From: Ectocarpus siliculosus
Taxonomy: Eukaryota; Sar; Phaeophyceae; Ectocarpales; Ectocarpaceae
Assembly (NCBI GenBank): GCA_000310025.1
Contig: FN649742.1
Location: 3,044,431 to 3,108,430, forward strand
Direction: 5' to 3'
Length of the DNA stretch: 64,000 nucleotides
A program made the position numbers and the translations under genes. The notes below the pieces were generated by a model, which saw only the letters and a list, made by a program, of their open reading frames with translations, ran no database searches and had not been told where the DNA came from. This document shows, one piece after another, positions 37,103 to 51,171 of the stretch. How positions within the stretch are numbered: position 1 is the stretch's first letter; every line of letters begins with the position of its first letter.

Positions 37103-39597
37103 AGCGGGAACTCTGTTGTTCTTTTAACACTCCACGATGGCTCGCTGATCACGATTCCTTCGTTCCAAGGGTCGGTTTCTGTTTTGATGGCCAAGACAAA
37201 GCATTACCTGAATCCCTCTCAAAAGAATGCCAGCCTTTCGTAACCAAGATCCACAACTCGTTGTTTTCTGTTACGCATTTCGCCATTACATCACTGCCGA
37301 CCATCGCTTGCCACTTCGCCTCTTCGCACCAACAGACATGGATGAATGTTGCGGCAAACATCACCGCCCTAGCCCTGCGCACCACCTGAATATAACTGTT
37401 GCGCACCTATTTAAAACACATGGACACAAAATCACCCCTCCACTGGAAGCACGATATAACGACGCCAAAATACGTGCGCGGAGTTTCATCGAGCCTCCGA
37501 AATTTCCTGCCACCCCCCCCCTGTTCATCACTTATCTTGACGCAGTGCCTACTTTCTACATATACGTGCTGCCTATACTTCTCTCCTCGCTCTCTACAAA
37601 GGTCTTCGCTATATATATCGGTATACCAATATATTCTCACTCGTCTGCGTAGCAACAAAAACAGAGGGGGAGGGAAAAGTCCGCCAATAAATGGCAACCT
37701 GTTCGGGAACTCCGCCCTGTCGAGCGGCTGGTCAGTCATGCCGCCAGCAAGAAGTTTTGTGCCCCTTTGTGTTCGCACTCCGCTGTCAAAACTGTCTTCC
37801 TGCCACCACCCAATATCCTAGTCGTTTCGTTATGCAAGAACAAGGAGGGTATGGAGGACAGAAAAGAAACACAACTCCTAAAAGTGAGAGTATTACGTTG
37901 CCTTAACGTGTGCCCTCTCCACCCTCCACCGTATCATCTAATCACCACATTCCGATTATGACACTGGACGTGTAGGCAACGTCGGTTTCCATCCAAAAGG
38001 AAACAATCGGAAAACCTCCACGTGCACACCCTCGCTCCAGGTCTATTTCGTCATCCTGCAGCCAACACTTGTTGACTGCCCCCGACAATTTCCGTACGCC
38101 GCAGACACATTTCCAGGCAACTCGTCTCCCAAGGCATCGGTACAAGCTAGCCCTAGATGCGAGTTCGCACTCAAACATACACACACACTCTCTCGACACG
38201 CCGACAAGCGAGACACACGGTGGCCGTCCACACCCAACCAGAGCCAGTTTCCGCACAAACGCACCGTACACAAACAACGCTATCGCTCTTGTTCCGGAGA
38301 ACAGCAACCCGATTCCGAGATAAGGGCATCTTGAAAGCAACACCCTACAGTCTTCGGCCGCGAACGCAGCGCAACTTTTCCACTTTGGCAGCGTTGGCCA
38401 TCGAACGGCTATGATTGTTCCTCGAAATCGTACTCCGCCAAACACTTGCTGCGCCAGCCAACACGACCAAACGACGTGAGCGTAGCCCAACAAACCACTC
38501 GGCCGGGTGAAGCAAACGCAAGTCCACACCGCGCGTTCATTGTCAATTAATTTTATCTGGTATGTGTCCAGTTCTTTGCTTGTGCGCGGCGGAACTCGTG
38601 TGTCCCATTGACGCTTGGTGCGGCGCAACCCTTCAACACGGCGTGCCTAAATACGAACAGGGAAAATCGAGAAGCGACTCTTGTTTTCAAACAATGCACA
38701 CCAGCATGCACCCGTCAAAAGCAATGGTCTGTGAGACGCTTCCTGCCGTCTATGACGCAAGGAGAAGAGATTGGAGGAAAAGAGAGACCCATAAACAATG
38801 AAGAACCACCATCTATCGGCGTTCTTGTTCTAGCGGAGATCGACGAGCAATCCGCGCTTGTGCCCACGGTATGTCGGGGCCATCAAGTGGTGCTCTTCAC
38901 CAATTGGCAGGCAGGAGGACCAGAGAGACAAGAGACGACCCAAAGTCTCGCCACGCGCTCCTGACGAGTCATCCGAACGAATGTTACTTGGACAACCCGG
39001 GCGCTATCTGAAGCTATCGATGGTCGGAGCAATGTCGGCCGCGCTCTTGCCCCCCATTTCCAAGCCGGACATGACGTCGAAGAAAACCTAACAGAACGGA
39101 CGGAACCAAACCAAAAGCAGCGGAGCATTTCATCATCTGCTTGGCCTCGAGGATTTCACCGGTCGGTTGTGACACATGGACACCCTCATACACACACCTA
39201 ATATGGGGCACCAGTCGTTCGTCGAAAAAACCGAGCTTGCAGGCGTCAAACTATGGTCAGAGGAGCCTTGACAACATCGAGTCGGCATTGTAATGCTAGC
39301 TATCATAGCACTGTCCCAGCTCTTACGGGAAAAAATGGGCTTCAGATCCTGAGCCAATTTTGAGACGCGATACATCTGAGGACAGACATCGCAATAGACA
39401 ATCTAAACTCCATGCAGGAGCGCAAGCCAGCACGGTGGAACCTGCTTTTAGCCGAAAACGTAAAACAGAGTCAAAACTGCTGTGGAAATGTGATTGGAAC
39501 GCCCCGCTCCTTCCTCTCCCTAACAAAAAACAGTTGTCATTTCCAACTGTTGGGGAAGCTCGCTTCACAGTAAGAACGAAGAGATACCAATGATCAT

Positions 39598-42500
39598 TCA
39601 ACAACACAGGAGAGCGGCAAACGGGCACACCCTCCCACCGCCTCTCATCGCGTCCAGCAGGCCACCGCACACGCAAACCTCAACCACGCCCACCTTCAAG
39701 TCGTCCGGGGCGACGTTGGCGAGTCGCTTGAGAGAGTCGTACAGGAAGAACTGCAGCGCGATGTTGAGGGCCGACTTGGCCGCCCTCGGGAGAGCCCCCT
39801 TGTAGAACGCCGCCGCCCCACCCTCGTTGTACACCTGTTTGACCGTTTCGATGATGCCGACGCTACCTCCCTCCTTGTCGCTGACTTCGACGAAGACGGT
39901 GTCCGACGGCTGAGAGACCAACGACGCCGCCACTCCAGCTTCACAAAGGCAAAAAGAAGAAGAAAAAAAAAGCGGCAAAAAGAAAAAACGAGAAAAAAAG
40001 AGAGGATCAAAAAACATACAACACCAGCAGAAAACAGCAGAAAACCTACATATGTATGCATACGTACGCCGAATAGGAGTACTTCAACATTGCAGAGTCA
40101 CGGAGTGTGCGTCGTCGACCATCGCACGAACGAAGGCCACCAACAAAAACGAGGAGACCTCAACCCCCACCGGCATCTACCCCGCACACACGGGCCACGC
40201 CGCGCAAGGCCGCAACTCACCGACCATGCCGCTGATGAGGGAGATCGCCAGAGACGCCGCCACGGACTCGTTCGCCTGCGGGAAGACGTTGTAGGCCAGC
40301 TTGGAGAAGGCATCGAACACGGCGAACTTGGCCATCATGAAGGGGATCTCGGCCAGCAGCAAGACCGGGACACCTGCACGATGAAAGCGCGCACGTTCGT
40401 GACACATGGCGCGTTCTACGAGGTTTAAACATAAAGACGCGTGCGGCGCAAAAGAGGGCAAAGATTTTTCCCCCCGTGCGGAAGATGCGCCTCGAGTACG
40501 TACGCTTTCATTGCGCCTGCCAAGGGGATATGTTGATTGATCTGAAAAAGGTAACACGGGTCGCAAGCCGTGGCGAACTCGGTCGTCGCGAACGGGAGCT
40601 TGGCCAGCGGCTGCACCTCCACCGACTACAATAACAACAGCAACACCTGGGCAGACTGCTATCAAGTGCACAGCGACGAAAGAACCAAGCGCACTCGCGA
40701 AAAAAAAACATCAGGCGGCTGTCCCAGACCACGACACAACCACAAGGTTTGGCACTTCGGACCTCCTTCTTCTGCGAAGCGCAGGCTAGCTCGAGGCCTT
40801 GTTTGCGTGCATGTGCAAGGATTTGCCCACTCTATGTACACGTTTACCATCAATTTGCAACCAATACGCCCTGGGGGCGGAAAGGGGGGTAATAACGCCC
40901 TTTACCTAGTAACATCGCATATGAAATCGAATCAATGGACACATGGGGCGTTTTTTTTCGTCCGACGCACCTGCAATGAGGTCTCCAGCGCGGCCCGTGG
41001 ACACCATCTCCGACATCGCACCCGCCAGGGTCTTGGGGAAGTTGGGAACCGTGACGGTCTTGATGCGGAGGGTCTCGAACGGGGTGACGGCTGTGGCCGC
41101 GAAGCAGGCGGATACGGCGCTGCCAATAGCAACAACAATAACAACAACAACAACAACAACAAAAGCAGCAACAGCAACAGCAACCACAGGAGCGGGGGCA
41201 TCAACACACCAAACACGATAAACAACAACCACGCAACAAAACAGACAGCAGCAGCAAGAGAGTGGTTTCACGCAGGGACCAAACCAAGCATTCGCTCAGT
41301 GATGTTCAGCTGGAATGGACGCGCAACATCCGCTGGCCCTCGTTCCCCCCGCCCGCGCACACCCCGACATACCTCCCCCCCCTTGCGCTTCACCCCCGCC
41401 CTGCATACACACCTTGCGCCCAGTAGAATTGGAATGGGGTACAGCGCCGCCAAGTCCGGGCCCGCCAGCTCAACGAAGCGCCGCTTGAGGAACTCCGTGA
41501 GCCCGAAAGAAAAGCCCCCGTAAAATACGTACCCCACGATCGTCGCCCCCGTCCCGAGCAAGAAAGCCTCGACGCCCTGGATTAACATAGGAAACCCCGA
41601 GTAAATTGAAACGATGGAACGTGACGACATACCAACAGTGGTAGCAAAGCGGCGGCGGCGGCGGCGGCGGCGGAGTAGTGGATGCATGAAAACGGAAAGG
41701 TAGAAAGCGAGCAACAGCACGGCCGCCGTCGTAGCAGCAACAACAGCAGCAGTGGTAGGTGCATGGGAACGAAGAAGGGTGAGCGTTATTCAACTATCGT
41801 TTTGTAACACCCCAGCATGTACGACGACCTTGTTGGAGTAAAAACACAAACGTAAATCGTCTCAAAAAGGATCGAAGCACGTGGCGCTAGCCCGTAGTTG
41901 CAGCACTTCGCACATCACGCGCTTCGAGCAGAATCGTGATCGGAGACAGGGAAGGTCATGCCCGAACGGCCCTCCTCTCCCCCAACCACGTAGCTACAGT
42001 AGCTCGCGGATGGTGGGCCGAGCGTGGGTACGCTCGCTGGGAAACGAGATGTAGCAAACAAACTCACACCCGACCCTCTGCGTCTACCCTGACACATTTC
42101 CCAGCGACTAACGCGCACGTCGTACGATCTGACCAGGCACTAAATGCATGCACACAAGTACTCGCATTCACACACAACGCGCTATCGCAGCACCCTCCCT
42201 TTCCCCGTCGCCCCCCTTCCCGGTGCCCCCTTAGAACCTTCATCCAGACACTGTTGCATACTAACCTCAGTCTCTCTTTTTATATGCATAAATGTGTATC
42301 TCTCTCTCAATCCCCCCCCCCTAGCCTGGTCCGGTGAGAACCCGGCGTGCTCCGTCCCGGCTTTGTAGGGATGCGAGGTCAATGGTCTAACGACTACGGC
42401 ATGCACGACTATGAGTACCCCCCCCCCCCCCCTCTCTCCTGTATCTCTCCCTCCCATTCTCTTCCTCTACCGCTCTCTTGAGAGCGAGATGCCAGACACA

Positions 42501-45500
42501 CGCGCAAACGCACGAAGGCGTGCACGCAACACACGCACCTCCTCCTTCACGAGCGTCCTGAACGTGGACATGGTGTCCGGGTACCTCTTGGGTTCCGACT
42601 GCATCCTCGTCTTCACCACGTCGATCGGGATCAGGAAGGCGTGCGCGGTGGACCCACAGGCGGCCCCGCACGCGGCGAAGCGCAGGAACACCGAGGCGTC
42701 CAGCGAGCGTTCCTTCTCCACCGGGTATCTGAGGTGGGAAATAAAGAAATTTCCAGGAAATTTTCGGTGGTCCCGTAAGAGTTAGGTCGCGGCTGTTGGT
42801 GGCGTGGTCGGGATGTTTGGTAGCTTGGCATGCGTGTACATGTCTGCCGCTGTGGCCGTCGTTGTTGGTCGAGTGGAGACACTGCTTTTGCCTTGACGAC
42901 ATACAATACACCTGTGACCCCTGTGTGTTTCTTTACTCTGTGCGGTGGAGTGGGATGGGGGAGTGTAATGTGCGTTCCCGTCTGTGCGTCCCCCTTGCAA
43001 CGAAACCCTATCGTGTGCCGGGGTAGGGGAGCACCGCAGCGCCCGCCGGCAGTTAGTTCTTTGTCAAAGAGGTCTTTTATCAAAAAGGTGGCTAAGACTG
43101 TTTTCGAAGGAACCGTACGTTCACAAGCCGAGGCTCGTGTTCGTCCCAGGCATAACAGCAGGTGTGATTTCAAGAGGCGAGCAAACAATACTATCAGCAA
43201 CAGCAAAATCAGCAACAGGCAACGTACCGGTTGGTTTCATCTAGAGAATGCGCCAATACAGCAGTAGCTTTGATATGGCAAGGAGAACCCGAGGCTGTTG
43301 CGCCAAAGTCACACGAGCGTTTCTCAACAAAACAAAACAGGCACCCCGCCTCGTGTGCGATTCATCCCGAAATTGAAGACATAGCTTCCGATTGGTGTTC
43401 AGGCAACTGGTTCCGCCTTGAACAGGACATGATGCGCCCGCCGAGCTCGAGGCTTTCCGTCGCACGTTCTTCTCTCCAATGGTGCAACGCTTCATTTTCG
43501 TTGTTTTACATTCTTGCTCCCTGGCACTCTTACCTTGTACGGGGCCCATCGAGGAAGGAGAAATACCTAGCCAGCTTTTGGCTGGGGTAAACCTGACGCG
43601 AGGTACGGGATAAAAAGGAGGCATGAAAATCAGCCAGCGTTGGGGGTGGGATTGGGGTTAGCTTAACAGCTGCGTAGATAACCAATGTACCGCAATGGAA
43701 ATCCTGGAAGGGGTTGGGGGACGACGGCAGCATAACGAGACGACGGCAACAAGAAATGGGCAAATCAAAAGTTGTCGCCGGTGTCGTCAAAAAAAAAAAA
43801 AAACGCAGCAGCAGCTCCTGGCTTTGTTTGCGCTGCTCTCACACCTGAAACTCGGAATTGTCGAAGTAGACGCAGTAGTTGGGGTCCGCCACGTCGATGG
43901 GGGAGAGGTAGAACTTGGCCAGGCAGGGGTCCAGCATGGGCACGAGGTTGTCCGGGAGCAGCTCGGTCACCTCCCTCCGCAGCTGCTGCGGGGGCAGCCA
44001 CGACCTCAAGACCTCCTTCTCCGGAGGCGGCGAGAGCACCGCTTGGGCCTCCGCGCTAGCCCCGGGGACAGCGTATTCTACCTGCGATAGAGATGAGAGG
44101 CACAAGAAGAGAGAAAGAGGGGGGGGGGGGGGGGGCAGAGAGGGGGGAAACAGGGACAAAACGTTCGAGGGAGAGGGCTATAGAGAAAATTTCCTCGACC
44201 CAAAACCTATGCCTCAACTAAAGCCAGCAAACCTACGAGCTGGTTTATATGAAACAAAACTACCGACAAAACTGGATTTTTCTTTATTGCGTTTTCGTCA
44301 AACGCAGCCTGTGCTAGATCGCGCGTATTTCGGGCACCACGTTGAGGAGGGCGGGAAAGTGGGTTCAAGGAACGAACAGGATCCCTCTGGAGTGCGGCAC
44401 ATGAGATCACAGCACTGCCATCAAGGGGGGTGATGCAAGACGAACCAAAAGCAGCAGCAGAACCAGCCCACAGCTGGCTGCCGGCGATGACGTTTCCCAA
44501 GCTCAACAGCTCACACAGCCGATGACGTGTTTTTCTCCATAAAGAGCCCCGCGAACCTCATCTATATAAAGTCTTTAAAAAAAGGGCGCTACACGGAGGC
44601 ACGGTGGCATCAGAGTCTCACCCTCGGCGGCGGCGGGTCTATGGTAACCTTGGCCGGAAGAGGGCTCGCGTACCCGCTGCCCTTGTGCACGACCCGCACC
44701 TCCGACACCTGCCGCGGAAGAGCGAAAGGAAAGACAAGAGGAAAAAACAAGGCCAAGAGACAAACACATTACGCACGAAATGGGAAAGGGGTCGCGGGGA
44801 GGAGGCGACTGCGGGTCGAGGAACCATTTCTCCCCCTGTTGTTGCCTTCGACCAAAAACATGGAGACCCCCTTCACGTGAAGGGTACAATCTGAAGATCC
44901 CCTTCACAACGGGTTTACAATCTCCCCAGCGCCTGTCTGTCCAGGACTATTGATTATCTCTTTGTCACAAACAAAAACGTGATATTATCACTCGGCGTCT
45001 TCCACCGCTCCTTTGCGATGTCAAATGACACCGTATGATTCGTGCGTCGCTGACTTGTCGTGGTATATACCTCCATGTCCATGACAGCTACCGCGGCGGC
45101 GCAATTCATCCTCCCTTCGACGAAGCCGACCGCGTTGCCACCCGACTCAGCTTCGGGCTGGTCTATCATCACCCTCACATCGTCGTCCTAAGGTCGGCGC
45201 GCAACAGAAACGGTTAGGGTTTGCACGCAAGGCACAAGCGGAGTTACTGTCCGTCTTTGGATTTTTATGCCCGCACCTACAACATGGCATGATACATTTT
45301 CGTTTCATCTGCGTAGGGCTAGCTCAATACACCAGCAATTGCAGAAATCCACTGCTTATTCGGTGCTGCAGTTGGTGATGCTTTCTTCGCATTCTAATAT
45401 CTGGGTACCCCATTGCGTTTCTTCGACCCACTCTCTCGGCTCACACACGAAAATCAACCTCTGCACTGTGTAGGGAATGCTTGGCACAACATGTCGTGTA

Positions 45501-46137
45501 TCAACACGGCCCCGATTTCGCCTTCAGAGTTCCCTCAAACGCACGGCACACGACGACGTGCACCATCACCACCAACGCCCCTCGGGTCGAGTGTCGACGA
45601 GTGGGGTGCCAATGAATCCCACAAAGATAGTATCCAGGTGCAGTATCACTATCTACCATCTCGGTTGTGTCACAGAGTAGAGAGGGTACATTCGTCGCGC
45701 GGGGCGGACTTGAATATACACGCCACGTACGCGCCGGAACTATCGAGCTCACCTCGGAGTAGCCACTCCCTCCGTTCGTCACCACGATGCCAACGACCTT
45801 GCCCCCCTTGAGCGCCGCCACCGCAGTCGCAGTCACACCGTCCGGGTTCCTGTCGGCATGTGCCAAGGCCAGCGCGAACGGAAAATACACACTCGTAAGG
45901 TGCACAAACACCTCGCGCAGGGTCCGTGACACCGGCCGACAAGCTCGGGTATTGTGCGATCCCTGTTGGAGACACGAGAACGCTCTCGCCTCTCCTCGGC
46001 CTGTTGTGCTTAATCTCTGCCACATTCTAACTTTCGCTTCCGGATCTGCACGTAGATGCGTTGTCGTTCATCAGTCAACGGCGAACACAGCTATTTACCT
46101 ACACTCGTCTTTGTCTTTGCATATCACTGTCTGCCTG

Positions 46138-46193
<56 letters not shown>

Positions 46194-49100
46194 TTGCTCC
46201 CTCTTTCTGCCCTCTCTCACTCCCCTCCCTCCTTCTGTCGAGCAAGATGTCACGACGTTTAAAACTTCTACAGGTCAACAGTACTGCCAGCGCCAGCACC
46301 AATCACCGCCACCTCCCCGATACCCCCACCCCGGGTTTAAACGTCACGTGAAAACCTATGCACAGCACCCCCACCACAAAAACAGAAAAGAACCAAGCAC
46401 GCTGCCCCCGGCCCTGGGGTAACTCCCGAGCAGTCAACCACCCCAAACCCCACTGACGAACAACCACCACGACAGGAGGGCCGCACGCCGTCAAAACGTT
46501 CCACCTCCCCCGCGTTCGTAGCTCTCTTCCTAACCTTGGGGGCGATATCGTCACCGTCGGGGCCGTCTGGTACCCTTTCCCCGGCGACCGTAACGCCACC
46601 CTGAAGACGCTGCCCGACCGCCTCAGCGTCGCGGTCGCCCTCGCCGTGTCTGTCAGGTAGGGCGGCGCCTCGATCTTCACGGCCGGAGGGTGCCCCGCCT
46701 CGTACCCCCGGCCCCCGTTGGTCACTTTATAGCTGACCGCGCGTACGAAAGGGGAGGAGGAGGAAGAAGAAGAAGAAGAAGAAGGTCGAGCAGGTGGAGA
46801 GGATTCAGGTTTCCCGGTGCGGATCGTGCGGCAGGCGGATATGCGAGATGGCATGGGTTTAGGTTTATAGGGGGTGAACCGCAACCGTGTGGGGGGAGGG
46901 AGTAGGAGTGGCAAGTTTGTCGACAGCACGCCGTGTTTTGGGGGATGCCGTGGTCTACGCTGTGAGCCAACAGGATACTCTTTCCGCACCACATCGATCC
47001 ATACACTCCTCTGCCGTTTGCTTGGAATGCTACGCGTATGTGGTACGACGGATGTATAATTCTATCGCCTGCGCCAAAGGCTCGACGCCCTTCCCGGGCT
47101 GTTTAAAAAAAATGAGAAGTGAGAACATCACGCATGCACGAACGGACAGACCCACACCGTTTTTGTTCACGACTGCGCCTCCCCTTTCCCTCCTATGCCA
47201 CACACCTCCCCCGTTCCCTTCAAACCGTGTCTCCTCTCGTGGCGGTCACCCATTTAGAACGCCTGAAAATGGAAACCTCGCCGTAGGCATCGCGCCGACC
47301 CCGGTCCTTACCACTTTTGATGCTCTACGGGCTACCGCAAAAATTATCAGCTCGTTCCCGTGACACCAATAAAACGCCGACTTTTCAAGGCATGTTGTTC
47401 CGATTTTTTGTTCGGCCCCGCATTTAGCCCTTCTCAGCCCCTCGCCCCCCCTGCTTGCACTCCCGTTCCTTAGGCTTGCTTACCCCTTCTCCCCGAGCGT
47501 ACCGCACCAACAAAACTACCTCAAGATGGTCCCTCTCTCCCATGACCTACCTCAAGATGGAAGAGTTGTCCGTCTCCCCCATGAGGGCCTTGATGTTCTC
47601 CACCGGCTGGTCCGAGTCTAGCAGCGCAAACAGTAGCGCGATCTGCCGCTTCCCCGCGGTCTCCTCCCCGAACTCCTCCACCAGCAGCTTGAACAGCTTC
47701 TTGACCCCGGACTTGCCCCCGTACTTGCGCAGGCCGAAGTTCACGCTCGCCTAGTGGACAGGCGATCTCGTGGTTTCGGTTCCGTTGTTTCGTTCAGCGT
47801 GTGCGTGTTCGTGTGGCATGGTTGAGCCGGGGGGTCACAGGAGTGGTAGGGGGGGGGGTACTCTTATGTATTGCATGCCTAAGCGGTTAGACCATTGACC
47901 ACGCGTCCTCGAGAGGACGAAGCACTCATAGCCGTGCATGCCGTGGTCGTTAGACTATTGATCTCACATTCCTAGGGGAGACAAAAAACTTTCTTTTCCA
48001 ACCATACACCGAAGATTCATCTGAGTCCATGCACCCTTTCACCCAACTTCGCACGGCTCTTCCTCGGTGCACGCACTCATTTGTTACCACCGTCCCATTC
48101 TTCATTGGCTAGGAGAAGGTTGGCAAAAAACGCCGACAAACGAGCGCCTCGTTGACATAGCAGGAATCGTCGCTCTCGACCGATGTATCAACGTAAAACA
48201 CACAACCCACGCGAGCACGGTGCTCGTTGATGGCCACCTGTAGCTAGTACCGCACACACAAACAAGCGTTTCACTCCTCGTCCTTTTCCTTTCTTGGCCA
48301 ATCGGCAAGCGCGGTCCACGTAGCAAGGGCAGACATGGGTCACACCTACACGTCGAAACACCAAACCAGAAACATGCTGGGGGCTCATGGCTCCAGTCCC
48401 CCTCTCCCTAGCAGGGGACCCGCGGAGGACAATGCCACGCTCTCACGTTGTGGCTTTGTTGCCGCTACTGACTTTCAATTCACAGTCTCGGCCAGGCTGG
48501 TGGACACAAAGCAAGCAACACGCACAAGCACGCCCGCCAAGCCGTGCAACGAAGCCTTGACACTAAGAGACCGTTTCCATCCGAAGCGAATCGAATAGCC
48601 GAAGCGAATAGTCGAACCTTCCAAGCGAACCGAACCTTCGAATCGAACCGAAGAGAACTACGATTTTTACAACAATGCCACCGTCGGCTCGCAGGGTGCA
48701 CCAACCCCGCACCTCAAACTTTGCGAAGCCGATCTGCTGGTCCGCGATGGCCAGGCTAAATTCCTCCTCGTTCAGGGTCCCGTCGCCATCCAGATCGGAT
48801 GCCTTGAACACAGCCGCCGCCCCCTGCTCCACCAGTTTCTTGGCGAAGTCCTGCGCGCTCGCCTGGGAGACGGAAGTCTGCTGATTCCTCCACCAGTGCG
48901 CGCTCACGCTAAAAGGGTTGGGGGGGGGTAGCGAGGTGGAAGGTGACAGGGGGGGGCAATGTGTGTGGGCGAAGAGGCAAGGGAGGGGAGAAGGGGCATC
49001 CAAAGAAGGGGAACGCCTATCTGCTCCTGCTCCTCGTAGCTACTATGCTTTCACGAACATATCGCGGCAGGTAAGACGGCAAGTCGAACGCATGTTGCCT

Positions 49101-51130
49101 CCCGAGCGAAGCGTCGGTTGAGCTTCGAAGCGGGCCCGCACGCACACCAAACAAGCAACACATGACACGCCTGATTTGCAGTTCGCAATAGATCGCGCCT
49201 AAGCAGCATCTTCCTCTCGCGCGGCACAACAGCAGTAGCAGCGACGACATCGAGACCAGACAGAAAGAACAGCTCGTATTCCAATATGCACCTCCATGTG
49301 CTCCTTTGAAGGCGCAAGCGCAAAGATCCGCTGGACCAGTTCAACAAACGCACAATTGAAACCCTGCTGTGGCAACCTCCTCCTTCCTCTGTTGGTTGCT
49401 AATTCTTCGCCCGCAGGCAAACACAAGCGGTAGAACAACAGCAAAACTTGAGAGCCCGCTGCTGTGTCAGCCTCATCCGTCGTTACCCTCCTCCCGCGGA
49501 CAAAACACACGGTGCGCGCACCTGTCGTAGTTCACCAGGAATCGCGCGAGGTAGGCCACGAACCGCGGGGAGTACGTCTCCTGAGCGACCCCGGCGCTCT
49601 TCTCGAAGGTGGTGACCGACGTCCAGGTCATGTCTATGCTCTCCTCGAACGCGGAAAACGCCTTCTTCGGTGCCTGCAGAGGGCCAGCCGGCACGGCACG
49701 TTGGTGTGTCAAAGCCACCCTCCATCAAAACAGAAAATAACGTGGAAGTACGTATCTCCTCGCCATCACGGGAACGGAACGACCGCTGTTTTGCTTCTTA
49801 CCACGCAACACCGGTGTAGCGACATGGCGACGCAAGCTTGCGCTGTGTACAGCGGCGACGAAAACGGCCGACAGTGTACCCAAACGTTGCAGAACATTCG
49901 GCGATGGGAGGAGAACACCAAGAGGCCGCAAGAGTGAACGGCAGCACGGGTTGTACAACACCTTTCTACACGCGGCGTCCCGTGTAAGTTGAGTCGAAAC
50001 AGCTTCAATACTACTTCTCGGTGGTCGTCTACAACTGTCGCTGGGTCAAGGGCCGATAATTCAGGTAGCAGCGCAGCCTGACAAGGCGTTATGAGCAGAT
50101 GCCACGGGGGGGTAGAGTTGGTGGGGGAATCGAGGAAACTGCCTATTTAGCCGGGCGTCCGGTAGACTCCAAAACGCGCGTTTTTTCGACCAACTCATCT
50201 CCCGGGCCCGGACCTGCATACGGCTGTGAGTGGTAGGGTAGACTCTTTGTTTGCAACTCTTTTACGGACAAGCTCGATTACTTCCGCATCTGACTGGCCT
50301 CTACACCGAACGGCTTACCCATGGGAGGCACGGGCGCGCTGGTAGGTGCGGGCACCATACCTGCGGGCCATTCCCCCCCAAAGGTAAGCCGTTCGGTGCA
50401 GAGGCCAATCAGATGATCAAGTATGGTGTTCGTTAAAAGAGTTGCAGGAATTTCGTTGCCCACTACTGAAATGCAGGGCGGGGCCCGGGAGCCGGCGTCA
50501 TTAAGCCCTCGCCGCTGCCAAAAGGACTTCAAAAGCACCCGTTCGAGGCCGGTCTCAGGAGTGGCACTCTCCTCTGGCAATTCTACATTCATACCGTCGA
50601 AACGTGTTTCTCGAACTCCAGTCAACAGAGGCATCAAATTGCCTCGAATAATTAGAAAACACTGGAGGTGTACACATGCAATCACCGAAGGACTACGTAG
50701 ACGTTCAAGATAATCCCAGTCGAACGGATGTTGAAGTCTTGTTTTGACAGCGGGGAAATTACGTCACAGCACTGGCCAACAGCAACCAAAGCTCCTAAAA
50801 TAGCGCATCAACCAACATACAACATACCGCTGAGCACCAAGTTACTGCAAGTTGCGGGAGGGGAGTAACCAGCAGTGAATTTCCTGCTTGGTGTTGAGCT
50901 ACAGCAGTACAGCACATGCTTCCGAAATTACGATGCCAGCAACGTGCGTGCACGCTTTCTACTGAAAGACTGCTATCGTTTGGCTCCCTCGTCCGCTGTA
51001 CGCGTGTGCCCCAGAATCTTCAATTGATGCGCAACAGCCAGCAATTTGTACATGAAGCGCCATGTTTTGCAAGCTGTGAGAGAGACGACAGAAACAGAGT
51101 GAGTTGCATGCAGATGCGCAACACCGTGCT

Positions 51131-51171
<41 letters not shown>

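Larger units (their letters stand above)
35320..39597. other. 4.3 kb with no secure gene
   Basis: Holds a dispersed repeat (35655-35738) and a tandem duplication (36733-37102). A minus-strand open frame at 37942-38628 (228 aa) is Cys/Trp-rich with no recognisable domain and no clear splice context. A plus-strand frame at 38608-38964 is similar. Neither is called. The right part is probably 3' untranslated sequence of the carrier-fusion gene. Confidence 0.5.

Noticed and set aside
37942-38628. 228-residue open frame on the minus strand
   Set aside because: Cys/Trp-rich composition, no domain, no splice context; long frames occur by chance at this GC content.
40560-40620. Minus-strand frame VQPLAKLPFATTEFATA as a carrier exon
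   Set aside because: The exons 41119-40971 and 40373-40221 join directly in phase to give the continuous carrier motif, so this piece would disrupt it.
49199-49510. Minus-strand frame GFNCAFVELVQRIFALAP as an extra carrier-fusion exon
   Set aside because: The exons on either side already join in phase with good splice sites, and this segment lacks a usable donor/acceptor pair.
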